From Chryseobacterium daeguense DSM 19388 (lineage in GTDB: Bacteria > Bacteroidota > Bacteroidia > Flavobacteriales > Weeksellaceae): DNA of 64,000 nucleotides. The stretch is from assembly GCF_000430825.1 (NCBI RefSeq), contig NZ_AUMT01000014.1, positions 46,982 to 110,981 of the forward strand, read 5' to 3'. A program made the translations under genes and the position numbers. Within the stretch, counting starts at the first letter, position 1. The number at the start of each line of letters is the position of its first letter. The notes beneath the pieces were generated by a model. It worked only from the letters and a program-made list of their open reading frames with translations. It searched no databases and had not been told where the DNA came from. Shown here in pieces: positions 10,985-19,650 of this stretch.

Positions 10985-11986
10985 ATGAGTAACATAGACG
11001 ATAAGAAAAAAGCACTCGCGCTGGTGCTTGACAAACTAGATAAAACATACGGAAAAGGGACTGTAATGACGTTGGGAGACAGCTCTGTGGATAATACCAT
11101 TGAAGTAATTCCTTCAGGATCTCTGGGATTAGACATTGCTTTAGGTGTTGGTGGATATCCAAGAGGAAGAATCATTGAAATCTACGGTCCGGAATCTTCA
11201 GGTAAAACTACTTTAACCCTTCATGCTATTGCAGAAGCTCAGAAAGCAGGAGGTATTGCAGCCTTCATTGATGCGGAGCACGCTTTTGACAGAGGTTATG
11301 CAGGAAAACTGGGAATTGATCTTGAAAACTTAATTATTTCTCAACCCGATAACGGTGAACAGGCACTGGAAATTGCTGATAACCTGATCCGTTCAGGAGC
11401 AATCGACATTGTTGTCATTGACTCTGTAGCTGCACTGACTCCAAAAGCGGAGATTGAAGGAGAAATGGGAGATTCTAAAATGGGTCTTCATGCAAGATTG
11501 ATGTCTCAGGCTTTAAGAAAATTAACGGCTACGATTTCAAGAACAAAATGTACGGTTATCTTCATCAACCAGTTGAGAGAGAAAATCGGGGTAATGTTTG
11601 GAAATCCGGAAACTACAACGGGTGGTAACGCACTGAAATTTTACGCTTCCGTAAGAGTTGATATCAGAAAAGCAAGTGCACCGATTAAAAATGGAGATGA
11701 GGCAATCGGAAGCCGTGTGAAGGTGAAAATTGTGAAAAACAAAGTAGCTCCACCTTTCAAGCAGGCAGAATTTGACATCATGTACGGTGAAGGGGTTTCC
11801 AAGACAGGAGAAATTCTTGACCAGGCCGTAGAGCAGGGAATCGTGAAGAAAAGCGGCTCTTGGTTCAGCTATGAGGAAACAAAATTAGGACAAGGCCGTG
11901 ATGCTGTGAAAGACGTATTGAAGGACAACCCTGAGCTCGCTGAGGAATTGGAAAACAAAATAAAAGAAGAATTAAAAAATAAATAA
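10985..11986 (+). CDS. recA: recombinase RecA
   Basis: 333 residues from the ATG giving [18 protein letters not shown]. An earlier in-frame ATG at 10940 precedes the likely -7 element and was not used. Walker A is [10 protein letters not shown], the Walker B region is [12 protein letters not shown], and the DNA-binding loop 2 region contains [16 protein letters not shown]. It forms the ATP-dependent filament of homologous recombination. Monocistronic, with its own terminator. Confidence 0.97.
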   Translation: MSNIDDKKKALALVLDKLDKTYGKGTVMTLGDSSVDNTIEVIPSGSLGLDIALGVGGYPRGRIIEIYGPESSGKTTLTLHAIAEAQKAGGIAAFIDAEHAFDRGYAGKLGIDLENLIISQPDNGEQALEIADNLIRSGAIDIVVIDSVAALTPKAEIEGEMGDSKMGLHARLMSQALRKLTATISRTKCTVIFINQLREKIGVMFGNPETTTGGNALKFYASVRVDIRKASAPIKNGDEAIGSRVKVKIVKNKVAPPFKQAEFDIMYGEGVSKTGEILDQAVEQGIVKKSGSWFSYEETKLGQGRDAVKDVLKDNPELAEELENKIKEELKNK

Positions 11987-11989
11987 TAA

Positions 11990-12016
11990 AAAAGGTCTGA
12001 AAATTTCAGACCTTTC
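11990..12016. terminator. bidirectional terminator between recA and the convergent 12027 gene
   Basis: AAAGGTCTGAAAATTTCAGACCTTT is an almost perfect dyad with A-rich and T-rich flanks, placed between convergent genes. Confidence 0.85.
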
Positions 12017-12026
12017 TTTACTTGTA

Positions 12027-13454
12027 TTATTGTGAAATCTTGCCCTGCAGCTGAATAGCTCCCGTAACTTTCATTCCTTTTGTAAGCGTTTCAAATCTCA
12101 TATTATCTTTGTTTACAAAAGCATCAATGGTAAAGAAATCTTCCATTTCAGAATTGGTGATCAATCTTAATTTCAACATATATCCTTTGATACTTCCATC
12201 TTCCAGCAATTCTGTTTCTCTAAAATCGATCAACTGAGCGATAAAGTCGAAAAGAGCATAATTAGGAATATCATTATTAGGCATATAAGTTGTAAAGTCA
12301 TCGCTTAATTTCGTTCCGTCCGGTAAGTCAAACTTTTGATGAATATCCAATACGAAAATAATTCCGCTGATATTTACGTTTAATTTATTTTGAAACTGAT
12401 AAACATTTTTATTTTCTGCATAATCTGTCGCAAAAAACCAAACTCCAAATGTATCTCTACCCTTTCCACAAACAACTGCTTCCAGATTCTGTGCATTTTC
12501 CCATTCATTAATTTCTCTCATTTCAAGATCCAATGAAAAGTCGGTTTTCACTTCAGGATAGATGGTACTGAAATCTTCTGTGAGAACAGTTTTAAATTGA
12601 ACGTCTTTAAAATCTGTAAGCCTAATTTTATCATTATCATATTCCGGCGAATCCATTTTACACAAAGCCATCGTTTGAACCAGATAATCGGAAATATCGC
12701 TGTTTTGAAAATGTTCAAATCCAAAAATTCCGCCCCATGTATTCCCAAGTGTATTTGAATTTGATTTTTTAATTTTAATTCCAATTTCATTGATCGTTTC
12801 AGGAACCGCAATCTCTTCTCTGTCTACAAAATAATCTTTTCCTTCCACAAGCTGAGTCAACATAATCTCATTATTTTCGTTATTAGAAAACTCTGAAAAT
12901 CCCCTGTAGCTGATTTCGTCATTTTCAAAAACGTAAGGCAGTCCTATTTTCGAAGCCTCAGAATCTTTAAAATGATAAGCCATGGTGATTGCCTTTAACT
13001 CCTCTTGTCTTGTTGCTAAACTATGATTTCCGTTATTTTCAAACTGCGAATGATACAGAATAATGTATGATTTTATTTTGTCTTCTCTAAGCTCGTTTTC
13101 AAATTTCCCCTCCATTCTTTCAATTACTTCTTTTGAAGAAGGAGAATAGGATTCATCGGTAATTAAGTATAGAAAACCTTGTATTTCCCCGTTTTGCTTT
13201 TCGTACGCTGCAATTGGAGCATAATCGCCTTTTAGTTGCAAAGAGATTGAATAAACAATATAGTCATTATAGATTTTAGTTTTTTGGTACAAATCGGAAG
13301 ATTTCACTTCCTCATTCTTTTGTAAAGAAGTTTCCATCGGTTTGCTTTCCAAAATTTCAATTGGTTTTACTTCTGTTTTTTCTTCAGTTTGAGCCTGAAC
13401 AACTTTCGTTTCCTGTTGCTTATTTTTCTTTTTAAAAATATCAAAAATTCCCAT
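12027..13454 (-). CDS. hypothetical cytosolic protein
   Basis: 475 residues from the ATG giving MGIFDIFKKKNK; ten further codons upstream are open but start with a less convincing MIIFIALINN. Residues about 10-60 are a low-complexity Lys/Glu/Gln linker, followed by a large mixed alpha/beta region. The repeated D-F-x-T-x-x-P patterns (GTKLSDDFTTYMPNND and VLTEDFSTIYPEVKTDF) are visible. No signal peptide or transmembrane helix. I do not recognise the family. Confidence 0.65.
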   Translation of the reverse strand: MGIFDIFKKKNKQQETKVVQAQTEEKTEVKPIEILESKPMETSLQKNEEVKSSDLYQKTKIYNDYIVYSISLQLKGDYAPIAAYEKQNGEIQGFLYLITDESYSPSSKEVIERMEGKFENELREDKIKSYIILYHSQFENNGNHSLATRQEELKAITMAYHFKDSEASKIGLPYVFENDEISYRGFSEFSNNENNEIMLTQLVEGKDYFVDREEIAVPETINEIGIKIKKSNSNTLGNTWGGIFGFEHFQNSDISDYLVQTMALCKMDSPEYDNDKIRLTDFKDVQFKTVLTEDFSTIYPEVKTDFSLDLEMREINEWENAQNLEAVVCGKGRDTFGVWFFATDYAENKNVYQFQNKLNVNISGIIFVLDIHQKFDLPDGTKLSDDFTTYMPNNDIPNYALFDFIAQLIDFRETELLEDGSIKGYMLKLRLITNSEMEDFFTIDAFVNKDNMRFETLTKGMKVTGAIQLQGKISQ

Positions 13455-13588
13455 ATTATTAATTAATGCGATAAATATAATCAAAACCTAATGATAGAGC
13501 ATCATTAAAAAAATGTCAAAATGTCACTTTTAGTCAAACGGTATTTTTTTTGAGAAAGAATTGAAAGAAAATTAAAACTATAAATATT

Positions 13589-15481
13589 ATGACTAAAGGA
13601 AATATTAATGTATCTGTGGAAAATATTTTCCCGCTTATCAAAAAATTTCTTTACAGTGACCACGAAATATTCCTGAGAGAATTGATCTCCAATGCAACGG
13701 ACGCTACTTTAAAATTAAAACATCTTACAAGCATTGGCGAGGCAAAAGTTGAGTACGGAAACCCGAAGATTGAGGTTAAGGTAGACAAAGAAAATAAAAC
13801 GCTTCGTATTATTGACCAGGGAATCGGGATGACGGGTGAGGAAGTTGAAAAATATATTAATCAGGTTGCTTTTTCAGGAGCTGAAGAGTTTTTGGAAAAG
13901 TATAAAGATACCGCAAAAGATTCGGGGATTATCGGTCATTTCGGACTTGGGTTTTATTCTGCGTTCATGGTGGCGGAGAAAGTTGAGATCTTAACAAAAT
14001 CTTACAAGGATGAACCTGCTGTTCGATGGATCTGCGACGGAAGCCCTGAATTTACTTTAGAGGAAACAACCGATAAAACCGACAGAGGAACAGAAATTGT
14101 TCTCCACATTGCAGAAGATTCAACAGAATTTCTAGAGGAAGGAAAAATCCGTGAATTGCTGTTAAAATATAACAAATTCATGCCAGTTCCTATTAAATTC
14201 GGGACAAGAACACATACGCTGCCTCTACCGGAAGACGCTCCTGAAGATGCCGTTGCGGAAACAGAAGAGGTTGATAATATCATCAACAACCCCACTCCGG
14301 CTTGGACCATCGCTCCGAGCGAACTGACGAATGAAGATTATATGAAATTCTATCACGAACTGTACCCGATGCAGTTTGAGGAGCCTTTATTTAATATCCA
14401 TTTGAATGTAGATTATCCGTTCAATATGACGGGGATTTTATTCTTCCCGAAACTGAACAATAATTTAAATATTGAAAAAGATAAAATTCAGCTCTACCAA
14501 AACCAGGTTTTTGTAACGGATGAAGTGAAAGGTATTGTTCCGGATTTCTTAATGCTTCTTCGTGGAGTTATTGATTCTCCGGATATCCCGCTGAATGTAT
14601 CCCGTTCTTATTTACAGGCTGATGGTGCAGTGAAGAAAATTTCATCTTACATCACGAAAAAAGTAGCCGACAAAATGGCTTCGCTAATCAATGAAAACCG
14701 CGAAGATTACGAGAAAAAATGGAACGACATTAAAGTTGTTATCGAATATGGAATTGTAACAGAAGAGAAATTTGCTGAAAAGGCAGATAAATTCACGCTT
14801 TATCCTACAACAGACGGAACATATTTCTTGTGGAATGAATTGGAAGAGAAAATTAAATTAAACCAGACAGATAAAGATGGTAATTTAATTGTTCTTTATA
14901 CTTCAAATGCGGATGAGCAGCACAGCTATATTCAATCTGCAAAAGATAAAGGATACGAAGTTCTGCTTCTGGACTCCCCGATTATTCCTCACGTTATTCA
15001 AAAGCTGGAGACTTCAAAAGAGAAAGTTTCTTTTGTACGAGTGGATGCGGATCACATCAATAATTTAATTAAAAAGGACGAGCCTATTATTTCTAAATTA
15101 AATGAAACTGAAAAAGAATCTTTAAAGAAAAATGTAGAAGAGGCTATTAATGACAAGAAATTTACCGTTCAGCTGGAAGATTTAGACAGTAATGATGCTC
15201 CTTTCACAATCACTCAGCCTGAGTTTATGAGAAGAATGAAGGATATGCAGGCAACCGGCGGTGGCGGCATGTTTGGAATGGGTGGCTTCCCGGAAATGTA
15301 TAACCTGGTGGTGAACTCCAACAGTGAATTTGCGAGCCAGATTTTGAAAGCTGAAGATACAGAAGAAAAAGAAGGTCTGATTAAATACGCATTGGATCTG
15401 GCTAAACTTTCCCAGAATTTATTAAAAGGAAAAGATCTGACAGACTTTATCCAAAGAAGTTATCAGAATCTGAATAAATAA
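13589..15481 (+). CDS. htpG: molecular chaperone HtpG (Hsp90)
   Basis: 630 residues. The GHKL ATPase domain has ELISNATDATLK (the position of the ATP-site asparagine), IIDQGIGMTGEEV and GHFGLGFYSAFMV. The middle-domain signature SRSYLQADGAVKKI is also present. An insertion rich in Gly and Met near residue 555 (ATGGGGMFGMGGFPEMYN) lies in the C-terminal dimerisation region and is common in Bacteroidetes HtpG. Cytosolic folding chaperone; monocistronic. Confidence 0.95.
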   Translation: MTKGNINVSVENIFPLIKKFLYSDHEIFLRELISNATDATLKLKHLTSIGEAKVEYGNPKIEVKVDKENKTLRIIDQGIGMTGEEVEKYINQVAFSGAEEFLEKYKDTAKDSGIIGHFGLGFYSAFMVAEKVEILTKSYKDEPAVRWICDGSPEFTLEETTDKTDRGTEIVLHIAEDSTEFLEEGKIRELLLKYNKFMPVPIKFGTRTHTLPLPEDAPEDAVAETEEVDNIINNPTPAWTIAPSELTNEDYMKFYHELYPMQFEEPLFNIHLNVDYPFNMTGILFFPKLNNNLNIEKDKIQLYQNQVFVTDEVKGIVPDFLMLLRGVIDSPDIPLNVSRSYLQADGAVKKISSYITKKVADKMASLINENREDYEKKWNDIKVVIEYGIVTEEKFAEKADKFTLYPTTDGTYFLWNELEEKIKLNQTDKDGNLIVLYTSNADEQHSYIQSAKDKGYEVLLLDSPIIPHVIQKLETSKEKVSFVRVDADHINNLIKKDEPIISKLNETEKESLKKNVEEAINDKKFTVQLEDLDSNDAPFTITQPEFMRRMKDMQATGGGGMFGMGGFPEMYNLVVNSNSEFASQILKAEDTEEKEGLIKYALDLAKLSQNLLKGKDLTDFIQRSYQNLNK

Positions 15482-15499
15482 TTTGACTATTTTATATTG

Positions 15500-15530
15500 A
15501 AAACCGGCGGAGCTTTGCTTCGCCGGTTTT
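15500..15530 (+). terminator. terminator after htpG
   Basis: AAAACCGGCG...CGCCGGTTTT hairpin 20 bp after the htpG stop codon, followed by further T-containing sequence. Confidence 0.85.
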
Positions 15531-15533
15531 GTT

Positions 15534-15568
15534 AGGTTTCGGGGGCGACGAAGTCGCCCCCGAAACCT
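15534..15568. repeat. GC-rich 16-bp-arm palindrome
   Basis: Arms AGGTTTCGGGGGCGAC and GTCGCCCCCGAAACCT pair perfectly around GAA. It is far more GC-rich than its surroundings and stands between htpG and the terpene synthase gene. It shares the GTTTCGG arm end with the palindrome at 16868 on the other side of that gene. Confidence 0.8.
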
Positions 15569-15601
15569 GTATGTTAATTATATTTAGTCAAAGATTACAA
15601 A

Positions 15602-16612
15602 CTAATCCTGACTGATATATTCTCCATCCACATACCCTCCGTTTACATAACGGGTTGTATCATTCGTGTGCCATGCGTAAACTCCCGAGATCATGATACC
15701 GAGATCCTGCACATAATCAGAAACCATTTCCTGCCATTTGCCGAATACCGGTAAATTTTTCTGCAATACTAAAAACTCATTTAAATAATTATCATGAAGC
15801 TCCATTGTCATGTTATAAGCATCTTTTATTGATACGTTATGCTCCTGCTGCATGACTTTTACAAGATTCATGGTATCCCCTTCCCGATGAAGCTCTTTGG
15901 GTAAGGAAATGATGTCATTGTGTATACCTATCATCAAAGCGCAAAGCGTATGGAGGCGCAGAATATGTGAGTGCTCAAGTACTTCATCAGGCAGCTGGCG
16001 GTATTCTTTCTGCATTGCTACATATTTACAAAAAGGCTGGACTCCGCTGGTAGCTTCACGAATAAGCAGGTAGACAGCCAATGGAGGAATAGTATTAGTT
16101 CTGTAATAAGCTCTTTCGTCTGCATAGCCTATCAGGACATCATGTAACGATTTTATGAATTTATTGTATAATCTTTCAGGCATTTCACATTTGACAGCAT
16201 CCTGTCTCAGTATCCAGAATTGATGGAATATGCCATTTTCAGCAGGTTCAGCAGATTCTCCCTTAAGCAATGACATAATTTTGTTACTTATATCGATCAT
16301 TTCGCTGTGGCTGCAAAGATCCCAATAATCATCCATCATCGCTCCATTGGCGGCGTAGTTTGCCAGAGGCCGCAATTCGGCAAGTGTTTTCAAAAAGGGA
16401 CATCCTCTTGATGCAATATCAGTAAGGTTGTGTTTTTTATGTTTTTCACGGGCTTCTTTACTGTGAAAAGTATACTCTCTATCTATCCAGCTATAATATT
16501 CTTCTCGTTGCTGTTGAAAATCTGGATGTATAAAATCCGGAAAAGGATATTGAGGTTTCGGAAGTTCTTGCAAACCGGCATAGAATTCCTGATCTGAAAT
16601 GGTTGTTTTCAT
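15602..16612 (-). CDS. class I terpene synthase
   Basis: 336 residues, the size of a single-domain bacterial class I terpene cyclase. The two metal-binding motifs are intact: DDYWD at residues 94-98 (DDxxD) and NDIISLPKE at 232-240 (NDxxSxxKE, the NSE triad). The conserved C-terminal RY pair is at 321-322. It would ionise a prenyl diphosphate, most likely farnesyl or geranyl diphosphate, and cyclise it; the product cannot be read from the sequence. No prenyltransferase, P450 or methyltransferase is adjacent, so it is an orphan cyclase, with precursors from the mevalonate route (mvaA at 424). Confidence 0.88.
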   Translation of the reverse strand: MKTTISDQEFYAGLQELPKPQYPFPDFIHPDFQQQREEYYSWIDREYTFHSKEAREKHKKHNLTDIASRGCPFLKTLAELRPLANYAANGAMMDDYWDLCSHSEMIDISNKIMSLLKGESAEPAENGIFHQFWILRQDAVKCEMPERLYNKFIKSLHDVLIGYADERAYYRTNTIPPLAVYLLIREATSGVQPFCKYVAMQKEYRQLPDEVLEHSHILRLHTLCALMIGIHNDIISLPKELHREGDTMNLVKVMQQEHNVSIKDAYNMTMELHDNYLNEFLVLQKNLPVFGKWQEMVSDYVQDLGIMISGVYAWHTNDTTRYVNGGYVDGEYISQD

Positions 16613-17025
16613 AGTATTGTTTTTATGATTAGTAGTTATGCTAAAAATAAATAAAAATTACTTTGTAAATCAGATTATTATGAATATTTAAAGAAACCCC
16701 TTATTATAAAGTGTTTATGAATGCAGAACAGATGAATTTTTTAATTTTTTAGACTAATTTATTCGACATTTTTCGCCCTTGAGACAGTAACATATCTCTT
16801 TCGTTAGAATTATTTAATAGTTTGAAAGTTGAAAATCGTTGAGAAATTTTTCTTTCAATTTATTTGGAAAAATGTTTCGGCGGTGCCTTTGGCACCGCCG
16901 AAACATTTTTGTTTGGACTGGATCTCGAGAACTTTAGCCTGACAGACAGTCCAACAGTTTTATATCTAAGTATTAGCAATGTCAGGCTGAGGCTTTCGAA
17001 GCCTTAAGGCTATATTTTATTGATA
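16613..17025. other. 413-bp structured intergenic region
   Basis: No convincing ORF. It holds the 20-bp-arm palindrome at 16868-16910, an inverted repeat AGCCTGACA/TGTCAGGCT at 16936-16944 and 16980-16988, and a short palindrome AGGCTTTCGAAGCCT at 16990-17004. The three lie in tandem just downstream of the minus-strand gene ending at 17026, so they may include its terminator. Confidence 0.5.
16868..16910. terminator. strong bidirectional hairpin, 20-bp perfect arms
   Basis: Arm AAAAATGTTTCGGCGGTGCC, loop TTT, then the exact complement ending in TTTTT. It can terminate transcription from either side. The GC-rich core and GTTTCGG arm end resemble the palindrome at 15534. Confidence 0.85.
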
Positions 17026-17322
17026 TCATAATTCATTCAAAGGATCCCAAAACAGATTCTTAAAATTTTTAATCCTAAAATTTTCCACAACAATACCCTC
17101 TGCCTCCAATCTTTTTTGAAATTCAGGCACAGATAAAGTTCCCGAGCTGGAAATCACGCGGTGTGCCGGCACATCTTCAGGGCAGCCTCCCATCGCTTTT
17201 CCAACGTGGCGGGAATGATTCGGGTAGCCCACAGCTTTCGCAATCGCCCCATAACTCGTTACTCTTCCTTTGGGAACTAATTTCGTAATTTCCCAGACCT
17301 GCTGTTTGAATATTTCGTTCAT
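17026..17322 (-). CDS. alkyltransferase-like protein (ATL, MGMT family without the active cysteine)
   Basis: 98 residues from the ATG giving MNEIFKQQVWEITKLVPKGR; a further 10 codons are open upstream. The sequence follows the C-terminal domain of O6-alkylguanine-DNA alkyltransferase (GRVTSYGAIAKAVGYPNHSRHVGKAM), but the active-site PCHR is replaced by PAHR in VPAHRVISSSG. It should therefore bind alkylated bases without transferring the group. In known ATLs this flags lesions for nucleotide-excision repair. Confidence 0.88.
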   Translation of the reverse strand: MNEIFKQQVWEITKLVPKGRVTSYGAIAKAVGYPNHSRHVGKAMGGCPEDVPAHRVISSSGTLSVPEFQKRLEAEGIVVENFRIKNFKNLFWDPLNEL

Positions 17323-17352
17323 AAAAAATCTGAATGGAATAAAGTTAAACAA

Positions 17353-17624
17353 TAATTTATGATTGCAAAATTTAGTATTAAAGCTAATTCAATTTTATTA
17401 GGATTTCTTATCATAGATCAAGATTAAGAAATTTTATGATTTGTACATTTAGATATACTTAGTTTTAAAATAAGGAAATCCTGATCAGATTAGTGAAAAA
17501 TAAATTTAATTATGTTAGTGGAGATTGTCTGTCGGAAACGGCGGGCAATTTTTTTACTGGATTATTTTTAAATTGTTTTTTTACTCGCATAATTTTTGAA
17601 TAGTATACTTAAAAAAGATTGATC
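17353..17624. other. AT-rich intergenic region
   Basis: No ORF, RNA gene or clear promoter was found between the ATL gene and the small ORF at 17625. Confidence 0.3.
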
Positions 17625-17771
17625 ATGAAAAAATCCGTTTTTAGATTCTTGAATAAAGTCAATAAAGCGATTTTACCAAAGCTGAGCAATAAAGATCCTA
17701 ATAAGCTGACCAAACTTCAAAAAGGAATTCTGGCTTACCGGTATTTCGTGCTGGTGAATTCTCTGGACTGA
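17625..17771 (+). CDS. small basic protein, 48 residues
   Basis: Starts MKKSVFRFLNKVNKAILPKL and ends ILAYRYFVLVNSLD. It is basic and probably helical, with no signal peptide. Similar short proteins with an 'N-K-x-x-LPKL ... T-K-x-Q-K-x-x-x-x-x-RY' pattern are, as far as I recall, scattered in Flavobacteriia genomes as uncharacterised genes. The stop codon abuts a GC-rich element. Function unknown. Confidence 0.55.
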   Translation: MKKSVFRFLNKVNKAILPKLSNKDPNKLTKLQKGILAYRYFVLVNSLD

Positions 17772-17900
17772 CAGCCGCGTGAGGGATATGGAGGGTGCGA
17801 CCGGAGGGAGCAGTCTCGTCACGCTTCGCGTGACGAGACCGAAACGAAGTGGAGCCCGGAGAAGCCCGACCCGAGCGTGGATTTGCTTTGGCAGGGGCAC
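17772..17900. other. GC-rich structured element downstream of the small ORF
   Basis: About 130 bp of sharply raised GC content in an AT-rich gap. It contains a perfect 12-bp-arm hairpin (GTCTCGTCACGC-TTC-GCGTGACGAGAC, 17813-17839) and phrases such as GCGTGAGGGATATGGAGG and GAAGCCCGACCCGAGCG, which I associate with recurrent non-coding elements in flavobacterial genomes. The two open minus-strand frames here look like by-products of the GC content. Candidate structured RNA or REP-like element. Confidence 0.45.
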
Positions 17901-17920
17901 GCCTCAATTTATAATAATTA

Positions 17921-18048
17921 ACCACAGATTTACTCAGATTTACACGGATGTTTGCTTAAATATTAAAATCTACCCATGCTCAATTAGTGAGAGGAAATAT
18001 TCACTAAACAATTACAATCATCTGTGTAAATCTGAGTAAATCTGTGGT
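17921..18048. repeat. inverted-repeat-bounded element, ACCACAGATTT family
   Basis: A 30-bp arm at 17921-17950 (ACCACAGATTTACTCAGATT then TACACGGATG) is repeated in inverse orientation at 18019-18048 with one mismatch. The arms enclose 68 bp of AT-rich DNA with no ORF. The arm is itself made of repeated ACAGATTTAC-like units. The architecture suggests a dispersed non-autonomous repeat. Confidence 0.75.
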
Positions 18049-18059
18049 CAATAAACTAA

Positions 18060-18088
18060 AAAAACGCTCCAAAAATTGAAGCGTTTTT
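18060..18088 (-). terminator. terminator for the deoxyhypusine-synthase-like gene
   Basis: On the minus strand AAAAACGCT..AGCGTTTTTTT forms a hairpin with a T-run, about 25 bp after the stop codon. Confidence 0.8.
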
Positions 18089-18111
18089 ATGTTAAGATGA
18101 CAATCGTATTC

Positions 18112-19086
18112 TTATGAATTTTCTAAAATATAAGAAAACATTAATGGTGCACAAATAGTTGCATCACTTTCAACGATAAATTTCGGTGTCGTGATATCTA
18201 GCTTACCCCAGGTAATTTTCTCATTAGGAACCGCTCCGGAATAAGAACCGTAAGACGTCGTAGAATCTGAAATCTGACAGAAATATGACCAGAAAGGAAT
18301 GTCATGCATTTCCATATCCTGATACAGCATGGGTACAACACAGATCGGGAAATCACCCGCAATACCACCTCCAATCTGGAAAAATCCTACTCCTTTTCCG
18401 GCTGAGTATTTTGTATACCAGTCTGCTAGATATGCCATATACTCGATCCCTGACTTCATTGTAGAGAATTTCAACTCTCCTTTGATACAGTAAGAAGCGA
18501 AGATGTTACCCATGGTAGAATCTTCCCATCCCGGAACCACGATCGGCAGGTTTTTCTCAGCTGCAGCAATCATCCAGGAATTTTCTCTGGGAATTTCATA
18601 ATACTGCTCCAAAACTCCGGAAAGGATCATTTTGTACATATATTCATGCGGGAAGTATCTTTCTCCTTTATCATCTGCATCTTTCCAGATCTGGAAAATA
18701 TGCTTCTGCAATCTCCTGAAAGCTTCTTCTTCAGGAATACACGTATCCGTAACCCTGTTTAGCCCTCTTTCCAGAAGATCCCATTCTTCCTGCGGGGTAA
18801 GGTCTCTGTAATGAGGAACCCTTTCGTAGTGAGAATGTGCTACCAGATTCATTAAATCTTCTTCAAGATTAGCTCCCGTACAAGAAATAAAATCTACTTT
18901 ATCCTGACGGATCATCTCCGCAAGAATTTTCCCCAACTCCGCAGTAGACATAGCTCCGGCAAGGGTAATCATCATTTTTCCGCCATCCTTAAGATGGGCA
19001 ACATATCCTTTAGAAGCGTCCACCAATGCAGCTGCATTAAAGTGCAGATAATATTTTTCTATAAATTCAGTTATCGGTTTGCTCAT
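18112..19086 (-). CDS. deoxyhypusine synthase-like protein lacking the active-site lysine
   Basis: 324 residues from the ATG giving MSKPITEFIEKYY. The 31-codon in-frame extension upstream passes through a likely -7 element and was not used. The fold signature is deoxyhypusine synthase: TLAGAMSTAELG, SCTGANLEEDL, VPGWEDSTMGN, QIGGGIAGDF and NEKITWGKLD. The lysine that carries the aminobutyl intermediate in eukaryotic enzymes (GGGxxKHH) aligns with Gly244 here. Bacteria have no eIF5A, and related bacterial proteins have been linked to homospermidine or remain unassigned, so the reaction here is open. Confidence 0.85.
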   Translation of the reverse strand: MSKPITEFIEKYYLHFNAAALVDASKGYVAHLKDGGKMMITLAGAMSTAELGKILAEMIRQDKVDFISCTGANLEEDLMNLVAHSHYERVPHYRDLTPQEEWDLLERGLNRVTDTCIPEEEAFRRLQKHIFQIWKDADDKGERYFPHEYMYKMILSGVLEQYYEIPRENSWMIAAAEKNLPIVVPGWEDSTMGNIFASYCIKGELKFSTMKSGIEYMAYLADWYTKYSAGKGVGFFQIGGGIAGDFPICVVPMLYQDMEMHDIPFWSYFCQISDSTTSYGSYSGAVPNEKITWGKLDITTPKFIVESDATICAPLMFSYILENS

Positions 19087-19100
19087 TTTTTTGATTTTTG

Positions 19101-19108
19101 CAAAGATA
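19101..19108 (-). promoter_or_regulatory. candidate -7 element for the DHS-like gene
   Basis: TATCTTTG on the minus strand matches TAnnTTTG and lies 14 bp upstream of the ATG at 19086. It supports that start over the longer frame. No clear -33 element. Confidence 0.45.
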
Positions 19109-19269
19109 AAACTTAAAAACGGAATGTAATGGCTGCACTTAAAGAAAAACTCTAGACAAAAGAAGTTTTTATTATCCAATTTAGCCTAGTCATTCCCGTT
19201 CTGTCTTATTGATTTTATTATTTTAAAAGTACAGCTTATCGAGAACTGTACTTTCATCTTACAATTGCA

Positions 19270-19650
19270 TTATCCCTTCCAAGGTTCTACCTTCATGATT
19301 TCTATTTTTCTTTCTCCATCTTTAAAAGGCCATTTGATGACATCACCTACTCTGTATCCTACCGTTGCAAGAGCAATATCTGACAAAATAGAGTACTTAT
19401 TTTTTGCAGGTTTTGCTTTAACAGATGCTACAAAAATATATTCGTGCTCAAAGTCCCGCGTATGATCTTTGATGGTAACTTTTCTGTCGACCGTCACAAT
19501 ATCCGATGGAAGATCCCTTCTCAGAACCTGTTTTGCTTTTCTCAATTCTTCCGCTAATCTTTTTTCTTCAGCCATGGTTACTTTTTTTCTTCTTAATGTA
19601 TCCTTGATGGCATCATAAATTCCGGTTGTTACAATAATATTTTCTGACAT
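19270..19650 (-). CDS. GreA/GreB-family C-terminal-domain protein
   Basis: 126 residues. The C-terminal part (YSILSDIALATVGYRVGDVIKWPF) matches the FKBP-like C-terminal domain of the GreA/GreB transcription-cleavage factors. The N-terminus is a short basic helical segment (YDAIKDTLRRKKVTMAEEKRLAEELRKA), shorter than the full Gre coiled coil. It probably binds RNA polymerase near the secondary channel, but loss of most of the coiled coil makes classical cleavage-factor activity doubtful. Confidence 0.78.
   Translation of the reverse strand: MSENIIVTTGIYDAIKDTLRRKKVTMAEEKRLAEELRKAKQVLRRDLPSDIVTVDRKVTIKDHTRDFEHEYIFVASVKAKPAKNKYSILSDIALATVGYRVGDVIKWPFKDGERKIEIMKVEPWKG

Noticed and set aside
17673..17925. 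Two minus-strand ORFs of 75 codons opposite the small ORF and GC-rich element
   Set aside because: They overlap each other and arise from the lack of stop codons in the GC-rich element; their composition (many Arg, Pro, Ser) is unlike genes of this genome.
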